Shown here in pieces: positions 1-8,902 of a stretch of 52,921 nt of DNA. Positions within the stretch are counted from its first letter, which is position 1, and each line of letters starts with the position of its first letter. Under the pieces are notes generated by a model. The model was not told the DNA's origin. It saw nothing but the letters and a program-made list of their open reading frames with translations, and searched no databases. The stretch is from Saprospiraceae bacterium (GTDB lineage Bacteria; Bacteroidota; Bacteroidia; Chitinophagales; Saprospiraceae): the NCBI GenBank assembly GCA_021739645.1, contig JAIPBL010000040.1, forward strand, positions 1 through 52,921, written 5' to 3'. The translations under genes were made by a program, and so were the position numbers.

Positions 1-45
1 GGAAACTTTGAATGTTTTAATACTTTCCAAAATATTTTTAAACAA

Positions 46-90
46 AATTTAAAAAGGCCAGCCGGAGTCCCCGGCTACCCTTTTTAAATT
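46..90. terminator. Bidirectional hairpin terminator after the VOC gene
   Basis: A perfect 12-bp outer stem (46-57 with 79-90, AATTTAAAAAGG and its complement) encloses an inner GCCGG/CCGGC stem (61-65 with 71-75). The A/T-rich outer arms give a T tract in either direction. It starts 11 bases past the stop of the minus-strand VOC gene. Confidence 0.75.
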
Positions 91-100
91 TGAAACTTAC

Positions 101-481
101 CTAGGGCTTGGGCGGTTCCCACAGTTCAATCTTGCGGCCCTCCGGGTCGAGTATCCAACCGAATTTCCCAAATTCCGATTCATCTACTTCACCAATGATG
201 GTGACTCCCTCTTCCCGCAGTTGAACCAGCAATGTTGCTAAGTCTTCCACTTGGTAGTTCACCATATAATCGTGCTGACTGGGTTCAAGGTATTTGGTGT
301 CGCCCTTGAATGGACTCCATGCGGTATAAGTTTCTTCTTCTGGCTTGTCGTGGCGACGCCAAGGAAAGACTGCACCCCAATCTTCGGTCGGAATGCCCAG
401 GTGCTTTTTGTACCAAGACCTAACTGCCGCTTGGTCTTTGCATTTGAAAAAAATACCGCCGATGCCGATTACTCGTTTCAT
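101..481 (-). CDS. VOC (glyoxalase/bleomycin resistance) family protein
   Basis: A 126-residue protein with the single beta-alpha-beta-beta-beta module pair of the vicinal oxygen chelate fold. It opens with IGIGGIFFKCKD, then SWYKKHLGIPTEDWG, and closes with the typical FGKFGWILDPEGRKIELWEPP. The final E of IELWEP is the usual C-terminal metal-ligand position of the family. No substrate can be assigned; many such proteins are uncharacterised dioxygenase- or glyoxalase-like enzymes. It begins 23 bases after the stop of the GT2 gene on the same strand, so the two may be co-transcribed, and it is followed by a strong hairpin terminator. Confidence 0.85.
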   Translation of the reverse strand: MKRVIGIGGIFFKCKDQAAVRSWYKKHLGIPTEDWGAVFPWRRHDKPEEETYTAWSPFKGDTKYLEPSQHDYMVNYQVEDLATLLVQLREEGVTIIGEVDESEFGKFGWILDPEGRKIELWEPPKP

Positions 482-504
482 TCACTTTTTTTGAAAAATT
501 AAAA

Positions 505-1455
505 TCAAAACCGTTTAACTGACTCAATGATGTACATGGGCCTGTGCTTAATTTCTTGGTAAATATTGGACAAGTAGATAGACATGATGTACAATATCAG
601 ACAAGTAATGGCGAAAAATATTGAAGTCAAAACGACCAGGAAAGTCCAGCCAGGCACCGCAGCATGATGGTCGCCAAACATATCTACGTTTGTCAGTTTT
701 ACTTTCAAAGCGTTGGCGATGACCGCCAACATGAAGCCGATGGAACCAATGAAAATCCATAGCAGAAGGGAGCGCAAAAAGGTAGTGAAAGAGGTGATGG
801 CTATCAGCGATGTGCTGAATTTTTCACCAAAGCCTGTACCATCGTGCTTAAGTGGCAAATCTACCTCCAGTGCCGTCGTTCGGTATCCGACAATAGAATA
901 AATTGCTTTCATGTAGCGCAGGTTTTCACGAAGTCTCAGCAGTGAGTTGAGCGCCCGTCTGGAAATGATACGGGAATCGTGCGCCCGGTCGTCCACTTGC
1001 AGGGTGGAGTAGTTGCGCAAAATCCAGTAAAAAAGTTTGTAAAAAAGTCGGAACCGGAGGTTTGATTGGCGGGTTTTCGCTCGAAGGTAAACGATGTCGT
1101 TGCCCATGTTGCTCTCCTCAAAAAGCGCAGAGACAAGTCTTGCTTGGTTATAAAATTCGAACTCAAAAATGACGGTGTAATCTCCGTTAGAGCGGTCAAG
1201 CCCAGCTACGATTGCATGATTTTTATTGACTGGAGATGAAAGGTTTAGTAAAAAAACATGCTGCTTCAACGCTGCGTCGAGCGGTTGGATTTTGTCGTCC
1301 AATGACTGGCCACCCGTGTTGTTGACCAAGATGATTTCAAAGTCGGAAAAGTGGCCTTGAAGCTCAACATAGAGGTTTGACAAATATTCGGTGAGGTGAA
1401 GCATGTCCTCCCGATAGTCTATTACGCCGACGATTGAAATGAAGCAATTGTGCAT
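505..1455 (-). CDS. Family 2 glycosyltransferase-like membrane protein with altered acidic motif
   Basis: A 316-residue protein laid out like polyprenyl-phosphate sugar transferases (GtrB/DPM1 type): a cytoplasmic GT-A domain (about 1-225) and two C-terminal membrane helices (about 228-252 and 270-300). The GT2 frame is visible: FEIILVNNTGG (39-49) where DDxS normally stands, NHAIVAGLD, and DRAHDSRIISRRALNSL in the acceptor region. The canonical DxD-type site reads E98-F-E100 in VIFEFEFYN. Donor binding may therefore differ or be lost. Start is the ATG at 1455; no clear ribosome site. Function as an active transferase is inferred from architecture only. Confidence 0.75.
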   Translation of the reverse strand: MHNCFISIVGVIDYREDMLHLTEYLSNLYVELQGHFSDFEIILVNNTGGQSLDDKIQPLDAALKQHVFLLNLSSPVNKNHAIVAGLDRSNGDYTVIFEFEFYNQARLVSALFEESNMGNDIVYLRAKTRQSNLRFRLFYKLFYWILRNYSTLQVDDRAHDSRIISRRALNSLLRLRENLRYMKAIYSIVGYRTTALEVDLPLKHDGTGFGEKFSTSLIAITSFTTFLRSLLLWIFIGSIGFMLAVIANALKVKLTNVDMFGDHHAAVPGWTFLVVLTSIFFAITCLILYIMSIYLSNIYQEIKHRPMYIIESVKRF

Positions 1456-1610
1456 TTTAGATTAAGATATGCCACAAATATTGAAAAAAATGCGCTTCTA
1501 ATCGATGCCGTTTTCCGAAATAACCTGTAAGTGCCTATTTTTTTCAAAAAAATAAGTGGCCCAAGCCAAAGCCTGAACCACTCCTTGGGTAAGCACAATT
1601 AAGGTCGTGC

Positions 1611-2570
1611 TTAGTTTTTAAGTGTTTTTGAGGTGCGTTTCTTCACAATCGGCTCCATTTCGTTTTTCTTCCAAAATGGTGTTCGCTTTTGCTTGTACTT
1701 TGAACTTTCCAAATTGTTGCGTTTCAATTTCTCTTTTTTGGGCTTTTGCAAGTGTTCTTTGAACACGTCGTATTTTTTATCAAAATCAAGTCCGTATTTA
1801 TCTGTCAGGTTAACCGAAACCGTGATGCCTGCAAAAAAGTACCAATCATTGTTGGCCGCATCGCCACGGGCCTTTCCCATTGGGTTTTCACCGAAGCTAC
1901 CCGTTACTTCAGGCGTACGGTAGCTGAGAGCCGCTGTCATTGGAGAAGTACTTCGCATCCCAAAAACATCGGGATAATAAGAACTTACGTCGTCAAGGTA
2001 GTCAGTTGACGTGAATCGTGCACCAAACTCCAGCCCAAAATTTAGCTTGTAGCTGACATTGAAACGCATTCCTAATCCCAAAGGCACAGCTAGTGTATTC
2101 TGTGAGTACTTTTTGCCTTCTGTGTGAAGTGGCTGAAGGTCGTACCATACTCCACGCATCTCAGCTTGGGGGTTAAATCGGGTGACTGCCAAACCCATAA
2201 ACAAGTAAGGAACACTGCCCTTGTTAGCCCGAATATTGTAATCAGAAAGGTTCAATTCTCCTGTCACTGCTAACTCGGTCAAATCAGAACGGAAACTTAG
2301 GTTGCGCTCGCGCATTTCTATGGAACGTGCATAGGTGTCTTTTCCGCTAATCATACCTTTAAGTAAGGAGGCTTTTACGGAAAAACGCTTATTGGCATTG
2401 TACCTACCAAAGACTCCTAAAACACCGTGGTATTCTTGATTGGAAATGCGTTGATTACTGAGGTCGCCAATGTAGTTGGAGGTACCAAGGAATGCACCAA
2501 CTTCGGTGTATTGAGCCATTGCCTGAGCCCAGATAGCTGAAAAAATTAGAAGTATAATTTGCTTTTTCAT
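1611..2570 (-). CDS. DUF6089-type outer-membrane beta-barrel protein
   Basis: A 319-residue protein with a Sec signal peptide (about 1-19, cleavage after AMA-Q). The opening YTEVGAFLGTSNYIGDL is the hallmark of DUF6089/PorT-like barrels of Bacteroidota. Alternating hydrophobic strands follow (for example YNANKRFSVKASLL and LNFGLEFGARFTSTDYLDD). A basic tail of about 50 residues, rich in Lys (KKEKLKRNN, KYKQKRTPFWKK), extends past the barrel, probably on the periplasmic side. It is transcribed away from the FG-GAP lipoprotein gene. Role unknown; the family is usually an accessory or structural outer-membrane protein. Confidence 0.8.
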   Translation of the reverse strand: MKKQIILLIFSAIWAQAMAQYTEVGAFLGTSNYIGDLSNQRISNQEYHGVLGVFGRYNANKRFSVKASLLKGMISGKDTYARSIEMRERNLSFRSDLTELAVTGELNLSDYNIRANKGSVPYLFMGLAVTRFNPQAEMRGVWYDLQPLHTEGKKYSQNTLAVPLGLGMRFNVSYKLNFGLEFGARFTSTDYLDDVSSYYPDVFGMRSTSPMTAALSYRTPEVTGSFGENPMGKARGDAANNDWYFFAGITVSVNLTDKYGLDFDKKYDVFKEHLQKPKKEKLKRNNLESSKYKQKRTPFWKKNEMEPIVKKRTSKTLKN

Positions 2571-2728
2571 GTCGTAACTCGTTTGGTTTTAGGCCATAAC
2601 TTAAAGCTTTGGGCCATCTTACACATGAAATTAAAAGCAAATAAGAAGCCAAAATGTGTTTTAATTAAAATATGTTTTGAAAATCCGGCACATTTTTCTG
2701 CGCATAAAAAATCGCCACTGGCATTTGC

Positions 2729-2736
2729 TAACTTTG
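2729..2736 (+). promoter_or_regulatory. Bacteroidota -7 element (TAACTTTG)
   Basis: Matches TAnnTTTG and lies 50 bases before the ATG at 2787, supporting that start over the upstream ATG at 2559. No convincing -33 TTTG at the usual distance. Confidence 0.45.
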
Positions 2737-2786
2737 TGGTGTGCCAATTAACCCCGGAAACCTTCCAAATTCGTAGCCATTTTATC

Positions 2787-5700
2787 ATGAAAAAACTGTT
2801 TTCCGCCTGTGTTGTCGCCGCTTTCTTACTGATTTCTTGTAACAGTGACAAAGAAAAATCAAGTGTTGCTGCTCCCGCCGCCGATGTGCATTTTGAGCTG
2901 GTTAATCCAGCAGCCTCGGGCATCAATTTTATTAACAACATAAAAGAAACTTTTGAGGAAAACATCATCACTAACTCCTATTTATACAATGGTGGGGGCG
3001 TTGCAATCATTGACGTCAACAATGACGGCTTGCCAGATATCTATTTTTCTGCTACGCAGGAAGCAAACCGATTGTATTTAAACAAAGGCAATTTTCAATT
3101 TGAGGACATTACCGAAAAAGCAGGTGTTGCCGCAATTGGCGGCATAAAAACAGGAGTATCGGTAGTTGATATTAATGGTGATGGCTTCCAGGATATTTAC
3201 GTTTGTCGGTCTGGAATGCAGCCTACTGATTTGCGGACGAATTTGCTTTTCATCAACAACGGGGACAATACTTTTACCCAAAAAGCTAATGAATACGGCC
3301 TTGACGACCGCTCTGCGAGCAACCACGCCAATTTTTTTGATTTCGACAACGACGGTGACCTGGACGTTTACGTGCTCAATCATCCTGTCGCTTGGTCAGA
3401 AGTGAACCGTATTCGTGCAAAACAAGAGACCCAGGGAGGGCCGATTACCCGTATCACTACACCACTGGATGAATGGGAATCCGATAAGCTTTTTCGGAAT
3501 GATGGCAATGGGCATTTTGCCAATGTTTCTGTACAAATGGGCATCAACAACAGGGCTTGGGGCCTGAGCGCCACAGTATCCGATTTCAACAGCGATGGGT
3601 ACCTTGACATTTATGTTGGCAATGATTACGTGGAACCTGACCTCCTTTATATCAACCAAAAAGGAAAGGGGTTTAAGGATGAAGTTTGGAGTTATTTCCG
3701 GCACACGAGCAACCATACAATGGGGGTTGACATTGCTGATGTTAACAATGATGGCCTAATTGACCTTGCAGCATTGGACATGACTGCTGACGACAACCAG
3801 CGTCAAAAAGAACTGATGACGACCATGAAGCAGGAGCGATATCACAGCCTTTTGCAATACGGCTACGGAAACCAGCACATGCGCAATATGCTCCAGCTGA
3901 ATACCGGGGCCGCTCCCGGCAATGGAGCTACTTTCAGCGACATAGGCCAGTTGGCGGGCGTTTGGGCGACGGACTGGAGTTGGAGCCCCCTTCTTGCCGA
4001 CTTTGACAATGACGGAATGAAAGACCTTTATGTCACGAACGGTTATCGTAGGGATGTGACCAACCTTGATTATTTAACCTACACGGTGGACTCGGTGATG
4101 AAAATAGGCGGCCTAAACAACGTCAATTTCAAGACGATAGATGAGTATTTGAAAAAAATCCCATCCAAGCCGCTTCGCAATTATATGTTCAAGAACAAAG
4201 ATGGCCTTCAGTTTCAAAATGTCAGTGAAGCCTGGGGATTGATCGAAACATCGTACTCAAATGGCAGTGCCTATGCCGACCTCGATAACGATGGAGACCT
4301 TGATTTAGTCGTTAATCAAGTTGATGGAACTGCGCTCGTTTATCGGAATCAAAAGGCTGGCAAAAAGGACGGAAACTGGCTTCAAATCAGCTTGAAAGGA
4401 AATGCAGGAAACCCAACAGGAGTGGGGACTAAACTTCGCATTCGTATTGGGAAAAACATTCAGTACCAAGAAATGACACCGACCCGTGGATTCTTTTCAT
4501 CGTCTCAGCCATTATTCCATTTTGGGTTAGGCGGTTCAGACATTGTTGACAAATTGGAAGTAAAGTGGCCCAATGGCAAAGTGCAAATGCTTGAAAAAAT
4601 AACCGCAAACCAGCGTTTAGAATTAAAAATGGCCGATGCAAAAACAGTCGAGTGGGAAAGCCTGAAAACGCCAGCACCAAATTTCCAAGTAGCAACAGGC
4701 ATGGGTATAGAATTCCGGCACATCGACGATGATTTTAACGATTTTAACCGAGAATGGCTTATCCCACACGCTTTTTCCAACCTCGGACCAAACATCGCTC
4801 AAGGTGACGTGAACGCTGATGGCCTGCAAGATTTTTTCATTGGCGGAGGCCGAAACCAGTCGGGAGCACTTTTTATCCAACAGAAAAACTGCAGCTTCAA
4901 AATTCAGGGCAACCCAGCATTTGACACTGACAAAACTTATGAAGATATGGGATGTGCCTTTTTTGATGCTGATGGCGATAGCGATGCCGACCTCTATGTG
5001 GTCAGTGGAGGAAGCACTTACGATGCTGGTTCGAGCAACTACCAAGACCGGCTTTACCTCAATGATGGTAACGGTAATTTTGAAAAAGCGCCGAATGGGA
5101 CACTACCTGCCATTACCTCAAGTGGCTCCTGTGTCACGCCATTTGACTTTGACCAAGACGGTGATTTGGATTTAATGGTAGGCGGAATGGTCACGCCCGG
5201 ACGCTATCCTGAATCGCCACAAACTTTTATGCTTCAAAACAACGGAGGAAGGTTTACAGACGTTTGCCCGCAAAACGCTCCGTTTTTATCAAAAATTGGG
5301 ATGGTAAATGACTTGATTTGGGCTGATTTGGATGGCGATAAATCGGCAGAATTAATTGTCGTCGGTGAATGGCTGCCAGTTTCCATTTTCAAAAATACCA
5401 AGGGGAAATTGGAGGATGTCACCGAAAAATTTGGCCTGAAGGAAAGCAATGGCTGGTGGAATTGTGTGCATGCTGCCGATATTGACAATGACGGGGATAT
5501 TGACCTCGTTGCGGGTAACCTTGGCCTGAATTCTCGACTTAAGGCTTCAGTAGCTGAGCCAATCCAGCTTTTTGCCGATGATTTTGATAGAAATGGAAGC
5601 CTAGACCCCGTAATGGCATGGTACTATGACGGCAAACAATACCCTTTGCCTCAGCGTGATGTCATGATTAAACAAATGCCTGGGTTGAAGAAGGATTTTG

Positions 5701-6155
5701 TTTACCATCGAGCTTACGGCCTGGCAACCATGGAAACCATTTTCAAGCGAGCAGCGCTGGATGCCGCAAAGAAATATTCAGCAAAAACATTTTCAACGAT
5801 GTTTTTCGAAAATAAAGGCGGGAAATTTATCGCTCATGAGCTACCAATCGCTACTCAGCTTTCTACTTGTAATCAAATTCTTTCCGCTGATTTCAACGGC
5901 GATGGCAATTTGGATTTGCTAATGGTTGGAAACAACTCACACTCAGAGGTCGAATCTGGCCCCTACGATGCAAGCAACGGGACGGTTTTACTTGGTGACG
6001 GGAAGGGTTCTTTTGCGGAGTTGCCCAATCGGATTAGTGGCTTTTGGGCAACTAAAGAAGCTCGGGATATGGTGTTGATTCGACTTGCAAACGGTAAAAC
6101 CCTCTATCTTGTAGCGAATAACAATGACTATTTGCAAGGCTATCTTGGCAAATAA
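2787..6155 (+). CDS. FG-GAP/VCBS-repeat lipoprotein with ASPIC/UnbV domain
   Basis: A 1122-residue secreted lipoprotein. The signal peptide ends in the lipobox LLISC, giving an acylated Cys near residue 16. It carries many calcium-binding FG-GAP/VCBS units of the form D-x-N-x-D-G-x-x-D (DVNNDGLPDIYF, DINGDGFQDIYV, DFDNDGDLDVYV). An ASPIC/UnbV domain sits mid-protein (GVGTKLRIRIGK ... FHFGLGG ... LEVKWPNG). The C-terminal third starts a second propeller-like FG-GAP block (GDVNADGLQDFFIGGG onward), so the protein looks like two related halves. Such proteins are common in Bacteroidota, often beside SusC/D pairs; none is here. Likely surface-exposed binding protein; ligand unknown. The ATG at 2787 gives the signal peptide directly; the 76 codons upstream do not look like protein. 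Confidence 0.9.
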   Translation: MKKLFSACVVAAFLLISCNSDKEKSSVAAPAADVHFELVNPAASGINFINNIKETFEENIITNSYLYNGGGVAIIDVNNDGLPDIYFSATQEANRLYLNKGNFQFEDITEKAGVAAIGGIKTGVSVVDINGDGFQDIYVCRSGMQPTDLRTNLLFINNGDNTFTQKANEYGLDDRSASNHANFFDFDNDGDLDVYVLNHPVAWSEVNRIRAKQETQGGPITRITTPLDEWESDKLFRNDGNGHFANVSVQMGINNRAWGLSATVSDFNSDGYLDIYVGNDYVEPDLLYINQKGKGFKDEVWSYFRHTSNHTMGVDIADVNNDGLIDLAALDMTADDNQRQKELMTTMKQERYHSLLQYGYGNQHMRNMLQLNTGAAPGNGATFSDIGQLAGVWATDWSWSPLLADFDNDGMKDLYVTNGYRRDVTNLDYLTYTVDSVMKIGGLNNVNFKTIDEYLKKIPSKPLRNYMFKNKDGLQFQNVSEAWGLIETSYSNGSAYADLDNDGDLDLVVNQVDGTALVYRNQKAGKKDGNWLQISLKGNAGNPTGVGTKLRIRIGKNIQYQEMTPTRGFFSSSQPLFHFGLGGSDIVDKLEVKWPNGKVQMLEKITANQRLELKMADAKTVEWESLKTPAPNFQVATGMGIEFRHIDDDFNDFNREWLIPHAFSNLGPNIAQGDVNADGLQDFFIGGGRNQSGALFIQQKNCSFKIQGNPAFDTDKTYEDMGCAFFDADGDSDADLYVVSGGSTYDAGSSNYQDRLYLNDGNGNFEKAPNGTLPAITSSGSCVTPFDFDQDGDLDLMVGGMVTPGRYPESPQTFMLQNNGGRFTDVCPQNAPFLSKIGMVNDLIWADLDGDKSAELIVVGEWLPVSIFKNTKGKLEDVTEKFGLKESNGWWNCVHAADIDNDGDIDLVAGNLGLNSRLKASVAEPIQLFADDFDRNGSLDPVMAWYYDGKQYPLPQRDVMIKQMPGLKKDFVYHRAYGLATMETIFKRAALDAAKKYSAKTFSTMFFENKGGKFIAHELPIATQLSTCNQILSADFNGDGNLDLLMVGNNSHSEVESGPYDASNGTVLLGDGKGSFAELPNRISGFWATKEARDMVLIRLANGKTLYLVANNNDYLQGYLGK

Positions 6156-6310
6156 ACGACTCCTTTCAAGCCTGCTTTGGTTAATGAAAATATAAACCTT
6201 GTCTATGACAACCACAAATCTGGAATTTGCACGTTTTCAGATTGCAACTTCAAAAAAGCCTGAAAAAGTTCTCAATTCCGTAACTATAAGTCTTAACAAA
6301 CTCAATAAAA

Positions 6311-7057
6311 ATGATAAAGAAAATCTTGCCGCTTGCACTTTTGATGCTTACATTTTCCTTCGCAAATGCACAACTTAAAGGAGCACTGGACAAAGCGAAA
6401 TCAAAGGCTGGTGACGTCATTCAAAATGGAGGACTTAGCCAAGATGAAGCTGGAAAAGGCCTCAAAGAAGCTTTGAACAGGGGAGTAGGAGAAGCTTCTG
6501 ATTTCCTTTCCAAAGAGGACGGATACTACAAGAGCCCTTACAAAATCCTGCTTCCTGATGAGGCACAGAAAGTAGTCAAAAAACTGAAAGGAGTTCCTGG
6601 TTTCGAGAATGTCGAGGGCAATCTTGTGGAGAAAATGAACCGTGCCGCAGAGGATGCTGCAGTTAAGGCCAAGCCAATCTTTCTCAGTGCCATCAAGTCC
6701 ATGACATTCAAAGATGCTATGAACATCTTGATGGGCAACGATGATGCCGCCACCCGGTATTTGGAAGGAGCGACTTTCAAGCAGTTGTATGCTGAGTTTA
6801 TGCCTATCATTCAGGAATCGCTTGATAAAGTAGGCGCAAGGGAATACTGGCGGACGGCTGTAACGGCTTACAATAAGATACCGTTTGTGGAAAAAACTAA
6901 TCCAGAATTGGATGACCACGTGAACCGCAAAGCTTTAGGTGGTCTTTTTGGCTTGGTAGAAAAGAAAGAACTAGGGATTAGGAGCGATGTCAGCTTGCGT
7001 GATTCTGAACTATTAAAAAAGGTTTTTGAAAAGCAGGATTCTAGGAAAAAGAACTGA
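6311..7057 (+). CDS. DUF4197 domain-containing secreted protein
   Basis: A 248-residue protein with a signal peptide (about 1-20, ANA-Q). The rest is the full DUF4197 domain: LSQDEAGKGLKEALNRGVGEASDFLSKEDGYYKSP, ILLPDEAQKV, LMGNDDAATRYLE, and a conserved EYWRTAVTAYNKIPFVEK. The domain is helical, periplasmic and of unknown biochemical role. The gene stands alone, with an intrinsic terminator 40 bases beyond its stop. Confidence 0.9.
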   Translation: MIKKILPLALLMLTFSFANAQLKGALDKAKSKAGDVIQNGGLSQDEAGKGLKEALNRGVGEASDFLSKEDGYYKSPYKILLPDEAQKVVKKLKGVPGFENVEGNLVEKMNRAAEDAAVKAKPIFLSAIKSMTFKDAMNILMGNDDAATRYLEGATFKQLYAEFMPIIQESLDKVGAREYWRTAVTAYNKIPFVEKTNPELDDHVNRKALGGLFGLVEKKELGIRSDVSLRDSELLKKVFEKQDSRKKN

Positions 7058-7096
7058 GCCTTCGTATTAAGCCTATTCATTAGTTGACATCAAAGA

Positions 7097-7129
7097 GGCC
7101 ACGCAGTAAAAATTCTGCGTGGCCTTTTT
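7097..7129 (+). terminator. Intrinsic terminator of the DUF4197 gene
   Basis: Perfect 10-bp stem GGCCACGCAG/CTGCGTGGCC (7097-7106 with 7115-7124), 8-base loop, followed by TTTTT. Confidence 0.9.
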
Positions 7130-7205
7130 ATTTAGTTTGGCTAGGCAGCAAATAAATGCAGTCTTCGTTTATCATAAAAACATAAAATTGGCAATTGGAA
7201 AATAT

Positions 7206-7994
7206 ATGAGAAACTATGCCTTCCTTTTTCTATTGGGAGCTACAGCAACCTGCTTTTTCAGCTGTAAACTCAGCTCGGATGACAACAAGGATATTGTGGT
7301 AAGCATCGAACCTGAATTTTTGCTTGGCATGTGGGAAAACTTGGGTCAAACCCGAGATTTCAACCTTACTTTTCAAAGCATAGAAGACCAACCATGTAAA
7401 GACAACCCAATTAGTTTTACATCAAGCCAGAACGGAAGAAGCATTTCGCTGAACATCAATGAAATCATAGAACTACATAATTGCCAAGTGGGAGAGGGGC
7501 CAGTTGATGGCATGGCCTCCTTTGATTTTTTGCCAATTGGGGTTTATCACTTGCAGTTGGTTTTAAAAAATACCATTAATTCTACAGGAACTTTGACCGT
7601 GACGAACGAGAAATATTCACTCAACATTGAGGAAGGGCTTGGCTTTGTTGCCCAACAACAGACATTAATGAGGGTTCCAACGGCAGCTGTTTGGGGATAC
7701 GTGGCATATAAAGACAGCCAATATTTGACTTCATCCAATAGCTTTTTAGATGAATTGAATACAAAGACCCAAAACCTAAAACTAGGGAAAGGCGATTATA
7801 GCTATTTTTTGATAGGTGACAATGAGAAGCTCAGTCTCGCCAAAGCACCGGACTACAATAATTTTAAAACTTTTTATCGGACAACAACCGGGTCATTAGC
7901 TGAATTGGAAACGCTGTTGGAATCGTACAGAACCCAATACCCGGATGGGCAAATGGAATTCAAAATTTTTACCTGGCAGGGCGAGACACTTTGA
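7206..7994 (+). CDS. Hypothetical lipoprotein
   Basis: A 262-residue protein with an N-terminal hydrophobic stretch ending in a plausible lipobox (CFFSCKLSSDD). The mature part has no domain I recognise. It looks beta-rich, with short hydrophobic strands and a segment ISFTSSQNGRSISLNINE; two cysteines (in QPCKDN and LHNCQV) could pair. The start at 7206 is preferred to an upstream ATG at 7119, because that one lies inside the terminator hairpin of the preceding gene. It converges on the Nudix gene with only two bases between the stops. Confidence 0.7.
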   Translation: MRNYAFLFLLGATATCFFSCKLSSDDNKDIVVSIEPEFLLGMWENLGQTRDFNLTFQSIEDQPCKDNPISFTSSQNGRSISLNINEIIELHNCQVGEGPVDGMASFDFLPIGVYHLQLVLKNTINSTGTLTVTNEKYSLNIEEGLGFVAQQQTLMRVPTAAVWGYVAYKDSQYLTSSNSFLDELNTKTQNLKLGKGDYSYFLIGDNEKLSLAKAPDYNNFKTFYRTTTGSLAELETLLESYRTQYPDGQMEFKIFTWQGETL

Positions 7995-7996
7995 TT

Positions 7997-8746
7997 TTAG
8001 CGCGCTATCAACTCGGCTAGCCGTTTTTTCTTTTCTTTTTTCTTGCTTTCCTTCACTTCAAAACTAAAGCCATGCGCTTCCAGTTGCTGGTAGCGTTCCT
8101 TATTAAATTGATAGAGTTTGGCAGGCCGATGCGGCACACCTTCTTGATACTCCTCAATATCCGTTAGCAAACTCATGGAAAGAATTTTCTTCCGGAAATT
8201 CCGCTTATCCAATTCGGTACTCAAAATAGCCTCATAAAGATGCTGCAATTCTGTTAAGGTAAATTTTGGCGGCAACAACTCGAACCCGACAGGACGTATG
8301 CGCACCCGGTGCATGAGCGCATTAAAGCAGGTTTCCAAAATCTTATTGTGGTCAAATGCAAGCTCTGATTTCATGGCATCGTCAACATTGAGCCATTCAA
8401 CATTTTGAGCAAAGGAGGATGCCATCAAGGTGAAATCGCTGATTTTTACCAAAGAAAAATAAGCAATAGTGATGACCCGGCCCAATGGATGCCGTTCTAC
8501 GGAACCAAAAGTATGTACTTGTTCGAGGTAAACTTTTTTTAATCCAGTAAGTTCTTCAAGCACCCTGTAGGCTGCTGTATCAAGGTCTTCGTTGGGGTAC
8601 ACCAAGTCACCTGGCAAAGCCCAAAGCCCTTGAAAAGGAGCTGCACCACGCTTAATCAGGAGCACTTTCAAGTCACCGTCATCAAATCCAAAAATCACGT
8701 TGTCCACCGAGAAAGCAGACTTAAAAAAGTTGTTTTCGCCATTCAT
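7997..8746 (-). CDS. NrtR-like regulator: degenerate Nudix domain plus winged helix
   Basis: A 249-residue protein. Residues about 11-140 form a Nudix fold (VIFGFDDGDLKVLLIKRG, FQGLWALPGDL). Residues about 155-230 match the winged-helix domain of NrtR-type regulators (FTLTELQHLYEAIL, DKRNFRKKIL, HRPAKLYQFN). In the Nudix box the Gly at 47 is Asp, the Glu after Arg61 is Val62, and the second Glu of the EE pair is Leu66; E53 and E65 remain. Loss of metal-binding Glu suggests a ligand sensor rather than a hydrolase. NrtR proteins sense ADP-ribose-like effectors and control NAD or sugar pathways; no such pathway gene is adjacent, so the regulon is unknown. The C-terminus is very Lys-rich. Confidence 0.85.
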   Translation of the reverse strand: MNGENNFFKSAFSVDNVIFGFDDGDLKVLLIKRGAAPFQGLWALPGDLVYPNEDLDTAAYRVLEELTGLKKVYLEQVHTFGSVERHPLGRVITIAYFSLVKISDFTLMASSFAQNVEWLNVDDAMKSELAFDHNKILETCFNALMHRVRIRPVGFELLPPKFTLTELQHLYEAILSTELDKRNFRKKILSMSLLTDIEEYQEGVPHRPAKLYQFNKERYQQLEAHGFSFEVKESKKKEKKKRLAELIAR

Positions 8747-8870
8747 ATAATCCTGTCAGATTGTCTGGCGGTGAAGATAGCTTTTTTCAAAAATAAGCAA
8801 ACTAAAATGCCGTAAATTAAACACTAAGAACCATCTGGCTCAAGAGTGAACCAAAAACCATTGAAATTTC

Positions 8871-8878
8871 TACCTTCG
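8871..8878 (+). promoter_or_regulatory. Possible -7 element for recQ (TACCTTCG)
   Basis: One-base variant of TAnnTTTG, 25 bases before the ATG at 8903. It lies inside the reading frame that would result from the GTG at 8846, which argues against that earlier start. Confidence 0.3.
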
Positions 8879-8902
8879 CCTACAATCAACAGGAAGGCTA
8901 AT

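Noticed and set aside
2559-2786. N-terminal extension of the FG-GAP lipoprotein
   Set aside because: The signal peptide and lipobox start at 2787, a -7 element lies inside the extension, and the region overlaps the start of the divergent gene.
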